From positions 1 to 64,000 of the forward strand of contig JADJWJ010000016.1 of the NCBI GenBank assembly GCA_016716425.1: 64,000 nucleotides of DNA. The letters run 5' to 3'. The first letter of the stretch is position 1. Each line of letters opens with the position of its first letter. The translations under genes and the position numbers were made by a program. Below are positions 10,145 through 18,451 of the stretch, in pieces. The stretch comes from Betaproteobacteria bacterium (GTDB lineage Bacteria; Pseudomonadota; Gammaproteobacteria; Burkholderiales; Casimicrobiaceae). The notes under the pieces were generated by a model. It had not been told where the DNA came from. It saw only the letters and a program-made list of their open reading frames with translations, and did not search any database.

Positions 10145-10411
10145 TCAGTGCCGCCCGGCCGCCCGAAGGCACTGACACGCCCCCTCAGGGGGCAGCGAGC
10201 GAAGCGAGCGTGGGGGTCGTTTCATCCTAGTGCCGCCCGGCCGACCGAAGGCGCTGACACGCCACGGCCGCCTTGGTCACGCACGACATGCGACGGCGGC
10301 GAGGCGTGCGCCGCGCGCGCCGACGCGCTCTGCGAGCCTGGCGCCGGCCCGCCCGCGAGGGAAGGCCGGGGCCAGGCGAGCGAAGCGAGCGTGGGGGTCG
10401 TTCCATCCTAG
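10145..10411. repeat. Duplicated intergenic repeat inside the Mrp operon
   Basis: Two modules occur twice each. AGTGCCGCCCGGCCG...CTGACACGCC lies at 10145-10178 and 10229-10262 with three differences. A 36-base module (GCGAGCGAAGCGAGCGTGGG followed by GGTCGTT and CATCCTAG) lies at 10195-10230 and 10376-10411 with one difference. CCCCCTCAGGGGG at 10180-10192 can fold as a hairpin. The second 36-base copy covers the stop codon of the mrpB-like gene. The same motif on the other strand (CCCCCACGCTCGCT) recurs at 56.8 kb, so this is a dispersed family. Confidence 0.75.
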
Positions 10412-11346
10412 GCGGTCCGCTCGGGGGCGCCGGCGATCAGCAGCGTCAGCGTCACGGCGACCGTCGCGGTCATCGCAATTTCGATCGCGATGATGAGCGC
10501 CTTCGCGTACGCGGCCGGGTAGGCCAGGAATGCGTCGCCGAACGCCAGGCCGGCCAGCCCGACGGCGAAGAACACGCCGGCACCGGCGACGAGGATCGCG
10601 CGCACGTCCGGCCGCGCGACCGGCGGCACGTCGGCCACGCCCGCCATCATCGCGAGCAGCCACATCGCCGCGACGATCGTCGCGCCCTGGAACGCACCGC
10701 CGGGGTGCGTCGCGCCCACCCAGAACACGTACAGGCCGACCAGCAGGCCGACCGGAACCAGCCGGCGCGTGAAGTAGGCGAGGATGCCGTCCGGATCCGC
10801 CCGCTGCTTGGCGCCGGGCCGGCCACCCCAGACGGCATCGCCCGCCAGCGACCACACGCCGAGCAGCGCCAGCACGAGCACGACCTTCTCGAGCAGCGTG
10901 TCGGTCGCGCGGTACGCGATCAGCACGGCGGTGACCGGATTGCCAAGACCGGTCGCGGGCAGGGCTTCGGTCGCCGGTGCCGCGAGCGTGGGCGCCGGGT
11001 CCGGAAAGCTCAAGACCGCGCCGACGAGGCCCGCGGTCACGGCGACGCCGCACGCGGCGGCCAGCGCGCGCACGCGCACGGACGGCGGGGCCGGTTCGGG
11101 CGCGCCGCCGCCACGCAGCCGGGCGGCCGCACTCAACAGCAGCACGCCGGTCAGGCCGCTGCCGATCGCGGCCTCGGTGAGTGCCACGTCCACCGCGTGC
11201 AGCAGCACCCAGCGCAGCGAGACGAGCAGTCCGTAGGCGACGAACGCGACGACGGCAGAGTAGGTGTCGCGCACGACGATGGCGAACGCGGCGACGCTCA
11301 CGACGAGTGCCGCCAGTCCGATGTCGAACAGGCTCGCCGTGATCAC
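10408..11346 (-). CDS. Fused MrpA C-terminal (MbhD/E, DUF4040) + MrpB subunit
   Basis: A 312-residue membrane protein with three parts. Residues about 1-80 are DUF4040/MbhD-like (VVRDTYSAVVAFVAYGLL); about 95-175 are MbhE-like (NPVTAVLIAYRATDTLLEKV); about 190-312 are MnhB (FTRRLVPVGLLVGLYVFWVG, HPGGAFQGA). In classical Mrp operons the first two parts are the C-terminus of MrpA, so the domain is here detached from the NuoL-like half and joined to B. GTG 11346 overlaps the inferred TGA of mnhG in a GTGA arrangement. Confidence 0.88.
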   Translation of the reverse strand: MITASLFDIGLAALVVSVAAFAIVVRDTYSAVVAFVAYGLLVSLRWVLLHAVDVALTEAAIGSGLTGVLLLSAAARLRGGGAPEPAPPSVRVRALAAACGVAVTAGLVGAVLSFPDPAPTLAAPATEALPATGLGNPVTAVLIAYRATDTLLEKVVLVLALLGVWSLAGDAVWGGRPGAKQRADPDGILAYFTRRLVPVGLLVGLYVFWVGATHPGGAFQGATIVAAMWLLAMMAGVADVPPVARPDVRAILVAGAGVFFAVGLAGLAFGDAFLAYPAAYAKALIIAIEIAMTATVAVTLTLLIAGAPERTA

Positions 11347-11650
11347 GGCGCACGCTCCGCGTCCGCCTGGTCGCGCCGCGCGCGGCGCGGGCGATGAGCT
11401 GCGACGCGGCCGCGCTCGCGAACAGAACGAGTGCCCAGATCACGACGAGCTTCGCACCGGTCAGCACGCCGTCGATGCGTGGCAGCAGGCCGAGCACGAC
11501 CAGGCCGAGCCCGAGGTTGTCCGCCTTGGTCAGCGCGTGCAGGCGCGTCAGCGTGTCCGGAAAGCGCAGCAGGCCCGCGGTGCCGGCGACGAAGAAGAAC
11601 AGCCCGGCGACGATGGCCACGTTGCCGGCGAAGAGAAGCAGCGCGCTCAC
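11343..11650 (-). CDS. mnhG: Na+/H+ antiporter subunit G (MrpG), C-terminal frameshift
   Basis: MrpG is a small three-helix subunit of the Mrp complex. The sequence GTAGLLRFPDTLTRLHALTKAD is the family signature, but here it reads G-LLRFPDTLTRLHALTKADN from residue about 25. As given, the frame does not stop at the expected length but runs on for 457 codons antisense-like through the next gene. Allowing one missing base in the GC-repeat near 11380 gives the tail ARRDQADAERAP and a TGA at 11343-11345 that overlaps the next GTG start by 4 bases, the usual operon junction. One-base sequence loss is therefore the likely cause. Confidence 0.8.
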
Positions 11651-11953
11651 TCAGCGTTCCTCGTCGCGCGCGCGCTCGCCGGTCGATGCGGCGGGCATCT
11701 CGTCGGCGCTGCCCTTCTTCACGAACGCGATCGCGGCGAACGCGGCGAGCAGCGCCAGCACCAGTGCGACGTCGAACACCGCGGGCATGCCGGCGATGAC
11801 CCCGGCGAGCAGCAGCGCAGCGACGCCGCCGGTGGACAGGAGCTGTGCCGCCATCATGCGCTCGGCGTCGCCGCGGTCGCGCAGGACGCGCAGCAGCCCG
11901 CCGGCGACGGTCGCGAGCACCACGGCGGCGGCGATCACGAGCAGGTCAGGCAT
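11651..11953 (-). CDS. mnhF: Na+/H+ antiporter subunit F (MrpF)
   Basis: A 100-residue protein with three hydrophobic helices (about 4-21, 36-56, 61-79) and the family core RVLRDRGDAERMMAAQLLST, where MrpF carries a conserved Arg-Gly-Asp-like cytoplasmic loop. The polar tail ends DEER. It overlaps the 3' end of mnhE by 8 bases and abuts the mnhG start, so translation is coupled. Confidence 0.88.
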   Translation of the reverse strand: MPDLLVIAAAVVLATVAGGLLRVLRDRGDAERMMAAQLLSTGGVAALLLAGVIAGMPAVFDVALVLALLAAFAAIAFVKKGSADEMPAASTGERARDEER

Positions 11954-12419
11954 GCGGGCGGTCCTCGACGATTTCTCCGAGCCGGCGCTCGTCGGCCGCG
12001 AGCTGCACGGCGACCTCCGGGTTGCCGTCGAGGCAGTGGTAGACGAGCGCGCCTTCCTCGTCGGCCGCGGGCAGCGTGCCGGGCATGAGGCTCGTGTACA
12101 TCGCGAACGCGTTGCGCGCGGGCCCGCGCGGCGCCTTGACCGCGAAGCGGATGAATCCCGGTGCGAGGCGCACGCGCGGGGCGAGGGCGCGCAGCGCGAC
12201 GTCGAAGCCGGCGGCGAGCGATTGCCAGGCGAAGCGGGGCAGCAGCGCCAGCGCGGCGCCCCAGCGAGTGCGGGTCGTGGACGGCGGCGTCAGCGCCACG
12301 CTCGCCCAGGTTGCCGCCGCCGCGGCCGCGACGCCGAACGCGAGGTCGCCGGGTGCCGTGCCGATCAGCACGACCCAGAGCGCGTAGAACGCAGCAGCAC
12401 GGGCGGCGATGCGGGTCAT
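11946..12419 (-). CDS. mnhE: Na+/H+ antiporter subunit E (MrpE)
   Basis: A 157-residue MrpE protein. N-terminal hydrophobic helices (ALWVVLIGTAPGDLAFGVAA) are followed by a soluble C-terminal domain with the family signature NAFAMYTSLMPGTLP...YHCLD. ATG 12419 (MTRIAARAAAF) is chosen because it begins directly before the first helix; a longer Arg/Pro-rich extension upstream is not MrpE-like. It is the first gene of the antiporter operon, about 294 bases after the RND pump gene on the same strand. Confidence 0.85.
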   Translation of the reverse strand: MTRIAARAAAFYALWVVLIGTAPGDLAFGVAAAAAATWASVALTPPSTTRTRWGAALALLPRFAWQSLAAGFDVALRALAPRVRLAPGFIRFAVKAPRGPARNAFAMYTSLMPGTLPAADEEGALVYHCLDGNPEVAVQLAADERRLGEIVEDRPHA

Positions 12420-12594
12420 CGCGTCGGCCGCCTGCGTTGCCGGGGGGACGAGCCCGGGTGCACGCGGCGCCGGCGCACGGCGCCACGGCCTGCGCTGCTC
12501 ACCCGTTCGCGTTTGGGGCCGGCCGGCGGGCAGAGGGGCAGGGCGGTCGCGGCGCGCGCGCTCGCCGGGCAATCTTCGCGCGGTGCGCTGCGGC

Positions 12595-12699
12595 TCATGG
12601 CGCCGCTCCAGGCGTCGCCGGCGCGAGGTCGATGCAGTGGCACATCCGCCCGAACTCGCGCAACCGCAGCTTCGGAGCGCTTGGCGCGGGCTTTGCCAT
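12595..12699 (-). CDS. Possible 34-residue small protein
   Basis: A short frame beginning 15 bases after the RND pump stop: MAKPAPSAPKLRLREFGRMC followed by HCIDLAPATPGAAP. It has a basic middle, a CHC motif and no ribosome binding site that stands out. Nothing else is recognisable. It could be chance in GC-rich DNA. Confidence 0.2.
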   Translation of the reverse strand: MAKPAPSAPKLRLREFGRMCHCIDLAPATPGAAP

Positions 12700-12713
12700 C
12701 GGCGCGTCGCCGG

Positions 12714-15700
12714 TCAGGTCGCGGCCGCTTCCGGCGCGGTTGCCGTCTCGCGCCCGAACACGGCGACGTAGAGCACGGGCAGCAGCACCAGCGTGAGCAT
12801 GGTGGCGACGAGGAGGCCGCCCATGATGGCGAACGCCATCGGGCCCCAGAAGACGGTGGGCGCGATGGGGATGAGCCCGAGGATGGTCGAGAACGCGGCC
12901 AGCATCATCGGCCGCATCCGTCCGGTCGCCGACGCCATGACGGCGTCGAGGACGCCGCGCCCTTCCGCACGATCGGTTTCGATCTGCACCACCAGGATCA
13001 CCGCGTTCTTGGCGATCATCCCGATCAGCGCCAGGATGCCCAGGATCGCGACGAAGCCCAGCGGGCGGCCGGACACCAGCAGCGCCAGCACGACGCCGAT
13101 CAGCCCCAGCGGCAGCAGCGCCACCACCATCGCCAGCCGGCGGAAGCTCACCAGCATCAGCATCATCGTGGCCAGCATCAGCACGATCATCAGCGGCACG
13201 ACGGCGAACACCGAGGCGCTGGAAATCTCGCTCTCCTCGTACATGCCGCCGGTCTCCATCTGGTAGTCGGCCGGCAGCTTCGCCGCGAATGCCGCGACCT
13301 TCGGCGCCAGCGCCCCGACCACCTGGTCGGGCAGCACGCCGGCCATGACGTCCGCGCGCACCGTCAGCGTCGGCACGCGGTCGCGCCGCCACACCAGCGG
13401 GAACTCCTGCTCCTCCGCGAACGACGCGAACTGCCGCAGCGGCACCATGCGCCCGGAGGGGGTGGGCACCTGGATCGCCGACAGCGCCTCGAACGACGCG
13501 CGCTCGCCTTCGGCCGCGCGCGCCACGACGTTGACCAGATAGATGTCGTCGCGCAGCTGCGTGACCGGGCTGCCGGTCACCGCCGCGTTGAGCACGGTGG
13601 CCAGCGTGCGCGAGCTCACGCCGAGCCGGCGCGCCTCGTCCTGGTCGACCTTCACCCGTACCTGCCGGGCCGGCTCCATCCAGTCGTAGTGGACGTGCCG
13701 GGTGCGCGGGTCCGAAGCGAGGATCTGCGCGAACTCGAGCGCGAGCCGGCGCACCTCGTCCTTGTCGGGCCCGATGATCCGGTACTGCAGCGGCCACCCG
13801 ACCGGCGGCCCCAGTTCGAGCGGCGACACGCGTGCCACCACGTCCGGAAACTGCTCGGCCAGCACCTTCTCCAGCTTGGGCTGCAGGCGCTCGCGCGCGG
13901 CGAAGTCCTTGGCCACGATCACGAATTGCGCGAAGAACGGATTCGCGAGCTGCACGTCGAAGGTCAGGATGAAGCGGATCGCGCCGCGCCCGACGTAGGT
14001 GCTGTAGTGGTCGACGTCGGGGTCGGCGGAGAGGATCGCCTCCAGCCGCTTCGCCTCGGCCTCGGTCGCGTGGATCGACGCATTCTGGCGCAGCGACATG
14101 CTGACCGTGAGTTCCGACCGGTCGGACGCCGGGAAGAACTGCCGCGGCACCTGCTGCGACAGGACGATCGCCGCGGCGAACGCCGCCAGCGTGACCCCGA
14201 TCGTGATCCAGCGGGCGCGGATCGCCGCGGCGAGGAACGCCGAGTACGCCGCCACGATCCGGGAGGGCTTCTCCTCGCCGCCGGCCTGCGGCGGGCGCAG
14301 GATCGCCTTGCCGACCAGCGGCGCGAACAGGACGGCGACCAGCCACGAAGCGAGGAGGGCGATGGCGACCACCGAGAAGATCGAGAACGTGTACTCGCCG
14401 GCCGAGCTCTGCGCGAAGCCGATCGGCACGAAGCTCGAGATCGTCACCAGCGTGCCGATCAGCATCGGCGCGGCCAGCGTCCGGTAGGCGAACGTCGCCG
14501 CCTGGTCGCTGGAGTCGCCGGCGCCCAGCCGGCGGATCATCGCGTCGACGGTGGTCATCGCGTCGTCGACCAGGAGCGCCAGCGCGATGATCAGCGCGCC
14601 CAGCGAGATGCGGTGCAGCCCGGTGTGCGTGACGTCCATCACCGCGAACACGATCGCCAGCGTCAGCGGGATGGCCAGCGCCACCACCGCCCCGGGGCGC
14701 ACGCCGAGACTGACGAAGCTGCAGACCAGGATGATCACGATCGCCTGCCACAGCGAGGTCATGAAGTCGCTGATCGCGACGTCGACCGACACCGCCTGGT
14801 CGGCCACCAGCACCGGCTCGATCCCCAGCGGCAGGTCGGCGCGGACGGCGGCCATCGTCTTTCGCACGTTCTGCCCGAGTTCCAGGATGTCGCCGGCGTC
14901 GCGCATCGCGATGGCGAGCCCGATCGCCGGCTTGCCGTTGACCCGGAACATCGGCTGCGGCGGGTCGACGAAGCCGCGCCGCACCGTGGCGATGTCGCCC
15001 AGCCGCACGATGCGGTCGCCGGCGACGAAGTTGACGTTCTCGATGTCGCGCTCGGTCTCGAATGCGCCGGTGACGCGCAGGAACACCCGCTCCCGCTCGG
15101 TCTGGATGACCCCGGCCGGCCGCACCAGGTTCTGCGCCTGCAGCGTGGCCACGATCGTCGGGTAGTCGAGCCGCAGGCCGGCCAGCTTCTCGGTCGAGAA
15201 CTCGATGAACACCTGCTCGTCCTGCGCCCCCAGCACCTCGATCTTGGAGATGTCCGGCACCCGCAACAGGCGCGAGCGCGCCGCCTCGACGTAGTCGCGC
15301 AGCTCGCGGAACGTGAACCCGTCGGCGGTGAACGCGTAGATGATGCCGAAGGTGTCGCCGAAGTCGTCGTTGAAGAACGGGCCGACCACGCCCTGCGGCA
15401 GCGTGCCGCGCATGTCGCCGACGTTCTTGCGCACCTGGTACCAGACGTCCGGGATCGCCGCCGGCGGCGCCGACGTCTCCAGGTCGACGAAGATCGTGGT
15501 CTGGCCGGCGGTCGTGTAGCTGCGCAGGCGGTCGAGGAAGTCGGTCTCCTGCAGCGTGCGCTCGAGCCGCTCGGTCACCTGCTTCAACGTCTCCTCGACC
15601 GTCGCCCCCGGCCACGCCGCCGCCACCACCATCGTGCGGATGGTGATGGCCGGGTCTTCGCTGCGCCCCAGGCGCACGAACGACAGCGTGCCCGCGACCA

Positions 15701-15773
15701 CCGCCACGATCATCAGGAAGATCACGAGCGAGGGTCGCTTCAGCCCCCACTCGGACAGGTTGGGACCGATCAC
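12714..15773 (-). CDS. RND-family efflux pump, inner-membrane subunit
   Basis: A 1019-residue proton-driven pump of the AcrB/MdtB superfamily with 12 expected helices and two large periplasmic loops. The first helix is at about 11-29 (KRPSLVIFLMIVAVVAG). The helix 4 proton relay is present as LALLVDDAM (two Asp). FEIGxx-like motifs appear as IGMIAKNAVILVV near the C-terminus. Its start overlaps the stop of the adaptor gene by 4 bases (ATGA, 15770-15773). Divergence from AcrB in the periplasmic loops leaves the substrate (drug, solvent or metal) undetermined; the helix 4 sequence is not the heavy-metal (CzcA) type. Confidence 0.93.
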   Translation of the reverse strand: MIGPNLSEWGLKRPSLVIFLMIVAVVAGTLSFVRLGRSEDPAITIRTMVVAAAWPGATVEETLKQVTERLERTLQETDFLDRLRSYTTAGQTTIFVDLETSAPPAAIPDVWYQVRKNVGDMRGTLPQGVVGPFFNDDFGDTFGIIYAFTADGFTFRELRDYVEAARSRLLRVPDISKIEVLGAQDEQVFIEFSTEKLAGLRLDYPTIVATLQAQNLVRPAGVIQTERERVFLRVTGAFETERDIENVNFVAGDRIVRLGDIATVRRGFVDPPQPMFRVNGKPAIGLAIAMRDAGDILELGQNVRKTMAAVRADLPLGIEPVLVADQAVSVDVAISDFMTSLWQAIVIILVCSFVSLGVRPGAVVALAIPLTLAIVFAVMDVTHTGLHRISLGALIIALALLVDDAMTTVDAMIRRLGAGDSSDQAATFAYRTLAAPMLIGTLVTISSFVPIGFAQSSAGEYTFSIFSVVAIALLASWLVAVLFAPLVGKAILRPPQAGGEEKPSRIVAAYSAFLAAAIRARWITIGVTLAAFAAAIVLSQQVPRQFFPASDRSELTVSMSLRQNASIHATEAEAKRLEAILSADPDVDHYSTYVGRGAIRFILTFDVQLANPFFAQFVIVAKDFAARERLQPKLEKVLAEQFPDVVARVSPLELGPPVGWPLQYRIIGPDKDEVRRLALEFAQILASDPRTRHVHYDWMEPARQVRVKVDQDEARRLGVSSRTLATVLNAAVTGSPVTQLRDDIYLVNVVARAAEGERASFEALSAIQVPTPSGRMVPLRQFASFAEEQEFPLVWRRDRVPTLTVRADVMAGVLPDQVVGALAPKVAAFAAKLPADYQMETGGMYEESEISSASVFAVVPLMIVLMLATMMLMLVSFRRLAMVVALLPLGLIGVVLALLVSGRPLGFVAILGILALIGMIAKNAVILVVQIETDRAEGRGVLDAVMASATGRMRPMMLAAFSTILGLIPIAPTVFWGPMAFAIMGGLLVATMLTLVLLPVLYVAVFGRETATAPEAAAT

Positions 15774-16882
15774 TTGCCGGTCTCGAGCAGGCGGACCTTC
15801 TGGCCGGGGCGCAGCGCCTGGATGCCCGCGGTGACGACGACGTCACCCGGGTTGAGGCCCGCCGCGACTTCGACCCGCAGCGGATCCGACGACCGGATCT
15901 CGATCGCGCGTGGCGACACGGTGCCGGTCTTGCGGTCGACCACCCACACCGAAGCCTGCCGGTCGGCGCGGGTGACCGCCGACGGCGGGATCTCGATCGC
16001 CGGCGCGGAGCCCAGCGAAATGCGCCCGGTGACGGTCGTGCCGAGTCGCATCGCCGGCGGCGGGTTGTCCAGCCGCACCCGCACCCGGAACGTGCCGGTC
16101 ACCGGATCGGCGCGCGGCGCCACCTCGCGCACGGTCCCGGTCGCCGTCACCTTGGGGTCGGACACGAGCGTGACGGCGATCGCCGGGCGCGCGGGCGCGG
16201 CGTCCTTCACGCGCGCCGGCACGTCGAACACGGCCTCGCGCGCGCCTTCCTTGGCCACCTGCACGATCATCCGGCCGGCACCGACCACCTCGCCCGGCTC
16301 GGCACCCTGTGCGGTGACCACGCCGGCCACGTCGGATACAAGCCGCGTGTACGACAGCCGGTTCTCGGCCAGCGCCACCTGCGACTGCGCCGCCTCGACC
16401 GCGGAGTCCGCGGTCTTCATCATCGCCTCGGCCTGCTCGAAGGTGGCCCGCGCCACGGCGTTCTCGGCGACCAGGTCGCGCATGCGCGCGAAGTTGTTGC
16501 GCGCCTCCACCTGCTGCGCGCGCGCGGAGGCAAGCTGCGCCCGCGCGACCTGCAGCCCCGACTCCTCGTTCTGCGGGTCGAGCCGCGCGATCAGCTGGCC
16601 CGGCCGCACGGCGTCGCCCACACCGACCGCGCGCTCCACCAGCCGGCCGTCGATGCGGAACGACTGGTTGACCTCCGTCTGCGCCTGCACGGTGCCGGTG
16701 ATCGCCACCGTGTCGCCCACCGCACGCTTCGCGATGGTCACCACGCGAACCGGGCGGACCTCGGGCGTCTGCGGCACCTCCGCCGGCTTGCAGCCAGCGA
16801 GCAGCACCGCGACTGCGCACGCGGCGACCGCGACGGCGCGCGACTGCTTCAGTTGTGAAAATTTGACCGAGCGGGCAGACAC
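15770..16882 (-). CDS. RND efflux periplasmic adaptor (membrane fusion protein)
   Basis: A 370-residue periplasmic lipoprotein: lipobox LLAGC with Cys about 31. The barrel-sandwich (lipoyl) halves are GRLVERAVGVGDAVRPGQLI and VVTAQGAEPGEVVGAG, separated by a short alpha-hairpin rich in Ala/Gln (about 105-165), then a beta-barrel and membrane-proximal domain. It links the inner-membrane pump to an outer-membrane channel. It is the first gene of a two-gene operon with the pump; the upstream 157-base region is divergent to an aminotransferase gene. No local regulator gene is present. Confidence 0.92.
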   Translation of the reverse strand: MSARSVKFSQLKQSRAVAVAACAVAVLLAGCKPAEVPQTPEVRPVRVVTIAKRAVGDTVAITGTVQAQTEVNQSFRIDGRLVERAVGVGDAVRPGQLIARLDPQNEESGLQVARAQLASARAQQVEARNNFARMRDLVAENAVARATFEQAEAMMKTADSAVEAAQSQVALAENRLSYTRLVSDVAGVVTAQGAEPGEVVGAGRMIVQVAKEGAREAVFDVPARVKDAAPARPAIAVTLVSDPKVTATGTVREVAPRADPVTGTFRVRVRLDNPPPAMRLGTTVTGRISLGSAPAIEIPPSAVTRADRQASVWVVDRKTGTVSPRAIEIRSSDPLRVEVAAGLNPGDVVVTAGIQALRPGQKVRLLETGK

Positions 16883-17039
16883 GCAATGCTCCCCGATTGA
16901 TTATTGCGTGGAGTTGGAATTCTGCGCGGATTCTACATGAGCCCCGCGAGTGCGAGCACGCGCGCGCGGCGACGATGGCACAATGTCCAGCGTGCATGCC
17001 GGATCGTCCCGGACCGGCCTGCGCACGGGAGTTCCCGCC

Positions 17040-18380
17040 ATGACGCACGTCCTCCACCGCCATTTGCATCAGACGCCGCCGGTGGCCGTCGCCGGCCGCG
17101 GCGTGCACCTGATCGATGCCGCGGGCAACGATTACCTCGATGCGTGCGGCGGTGCCGCCGTATCGTGTCTCGGCCACGGGCATCCGGATGTGATTGCCGC
17201 GATGCACGCGCAGATCGACCGGCTCGCGTACGCGCACACGAGCTTCTTCACGACCGAAGTGGCCGAGACGCTCGCCGACCACCTGGTGCGCACGGGTCCG
17301 GCCGGCACGAGCCACGCATATTTCGTCAGCGGGGGCTCGGAGGCGATCGAGGCGGCGCTCAAGATGGCCCGCCAGTACTTCGTCGAGATCGGGCAGCCGC
17401 AGCGCGCGCGCTTCGTCGCGCGCCGCCAGAGCTACCACGGCAACACGCTGGGCGCGCTCGCGGTCGGCGGCAACGAATGGCGGCGGCGCCAGTTCGGACC
17501 GCTGCTGATCGACGTCGAGCACGTCGCGCCGTGCTACCCGTACCGCGACCTGCATGCCGGCGAGACCGAGCACGCCTACGGGCAGCGGCTCGCGGCCGAG
17601 CTCGACGCGACGTTCCGGAGGCTCGGGCCGGAGCGCGTGATCGCGTTCGTCGCCGAGACCGTCGGCGGCGCGACCGCCGGCGTGCTCGCGCCGGTTCCGG
17701 GCTACTTCAAGGCGGTGCGCGAGGTCTGCGACCGCTACGGCATCCTGCTGATCCTGGACGAGGTGATGTGCGGAATGGGCCGTACGGGCTCCCTGCACGC
17801 GTGCGAGCAGGAGAACGTGGTGCCGGACCTCGTGACGATCGCGAAGGGTTTGGGCGGCGGCTTCCAGCCGATCGGCGCCGTGCTGGCGCAGCGCCGGCTC
17901 GTCGACGCGATGTCGCAGGGCAGCGGATTCTTCCAGCACGGCCACACCTACCTCGGGCACCCGGTCGCCTGCGCGGCGGCGCTCGCCGTGCAGCGGGTGA
18001 TCGAGCGCGACGGGCTGCTCATCCGCGTCCGCGAGCGCGGCGCGGCGTTCGAACGCCGGCTGCGCGACCGGTTCCGCGATCACCCCCACGTCGGCGACAT
18101 CCGCGGGCGCGGCCTGTTCTGGGGCATCGAGCTGGTGCAGGACCGGGCGAGCAAGGCGCCGTTCGACCCGGCGCGCAAGGTGCACGCGCGGGTCAGGGCG
18201 GCGGGGATGGCGCGCGGGCTCATGACCTACCCGATGGGCGGCACGCTCGACGGCCGGCAGGGCGACCACATCCTGTTGGCCCCCCCGTTCATCGTCGAGG
18301 AGGCGCACCTCGACCAGATCGTGGAGCGGCTGGGCGCGGCCATCGACGCCGCAGTCGACTTGGGCGTCGCAACGGTTTAA
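17040..18380 (+). CDS. Class III PLP-dependent aminotransferase
   Basis: A 446-residue aminotransferase of the ornithine/omega-amino-acid class. The cofactor-phosphate site is SGGSEAIEAALKMAR, the PLP-pyridine Asp lies in ILDEVMCGMGRTG and the Schiff-base lysine in VTIAKGLGGGFQP. The end is normal. It starts the plus-strand block with the TAXI binding protein and TRAP permease, 71 bases before the former, suggesting that the transported compound or its product carries an amino group. The exact donor and acceptor cannot be told; the alternative, a housekeeping transaminase, is possible. Confidence 0.9.
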   Translation: MTHVLHRHLHQTPPVAVAGRGVHLIDAAGNDYLDACGGAAVSCLGHGHPDVIAAMHAQIDRLAYAHTSFFTTEVAETLADHLVRTGPAGTSHAYFVSGGSEAIEAALKMARQYFVEIGQPQRARFVARRQSYHGNTLGALAVGGNEWRRRQFGPLLIDVEHVAPCYPYRDLHAGETEHAYGQRLAAELDATFRRLGPERVIAFVAETVGGATAGVLAPVPGYFKAVREVCDRYGILLILDEVMCGMGRTGSLHACEQENVVPDLVTIAKGLGGGFQPIGAVLAQRRLVDAMSQGSGFFQHGHTYLGHPVACAAALAVQRVIERDGLLIRVRERGAAFERRLRDRFRDHPHVGDIRGRGLFWGIELVQDRASKAPFDPARKVHARVRAAGMARGLMTYPMGGTLDGRQGDHILLAPPFIVEEAHLDQIVERLGAAIDAAVDLGVATV

Positions 18381-18451
18381 CGTTACGGTTTCGTGATCCC
18401 CGGCCCCCCGCCGCTCCGGCGGGGGGCCGGACAACGTTGAAGGAGACTCGC

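Noticed and set aside
10277..11650. 457-residue extended MrpG
   Set aside because: Beyond residue about 92 it is the shadow of the fused MrpA/B gene.
6538..12419. Respiratory complex I or Mbh hydrogenase operon
   Set aside because: No NuoA-J/hydrogenase subunits are present, while E, F and G subunits are specific to Mrp-type antiporters.
11394..16940. 1848-codon open frame on the plus strand
   Set aside because: It lies antisense to the RND and Mrp genes, whose products are clear. Its Arg/Ala/Asp-rich composition is typical of a GC-rich shadow frame.
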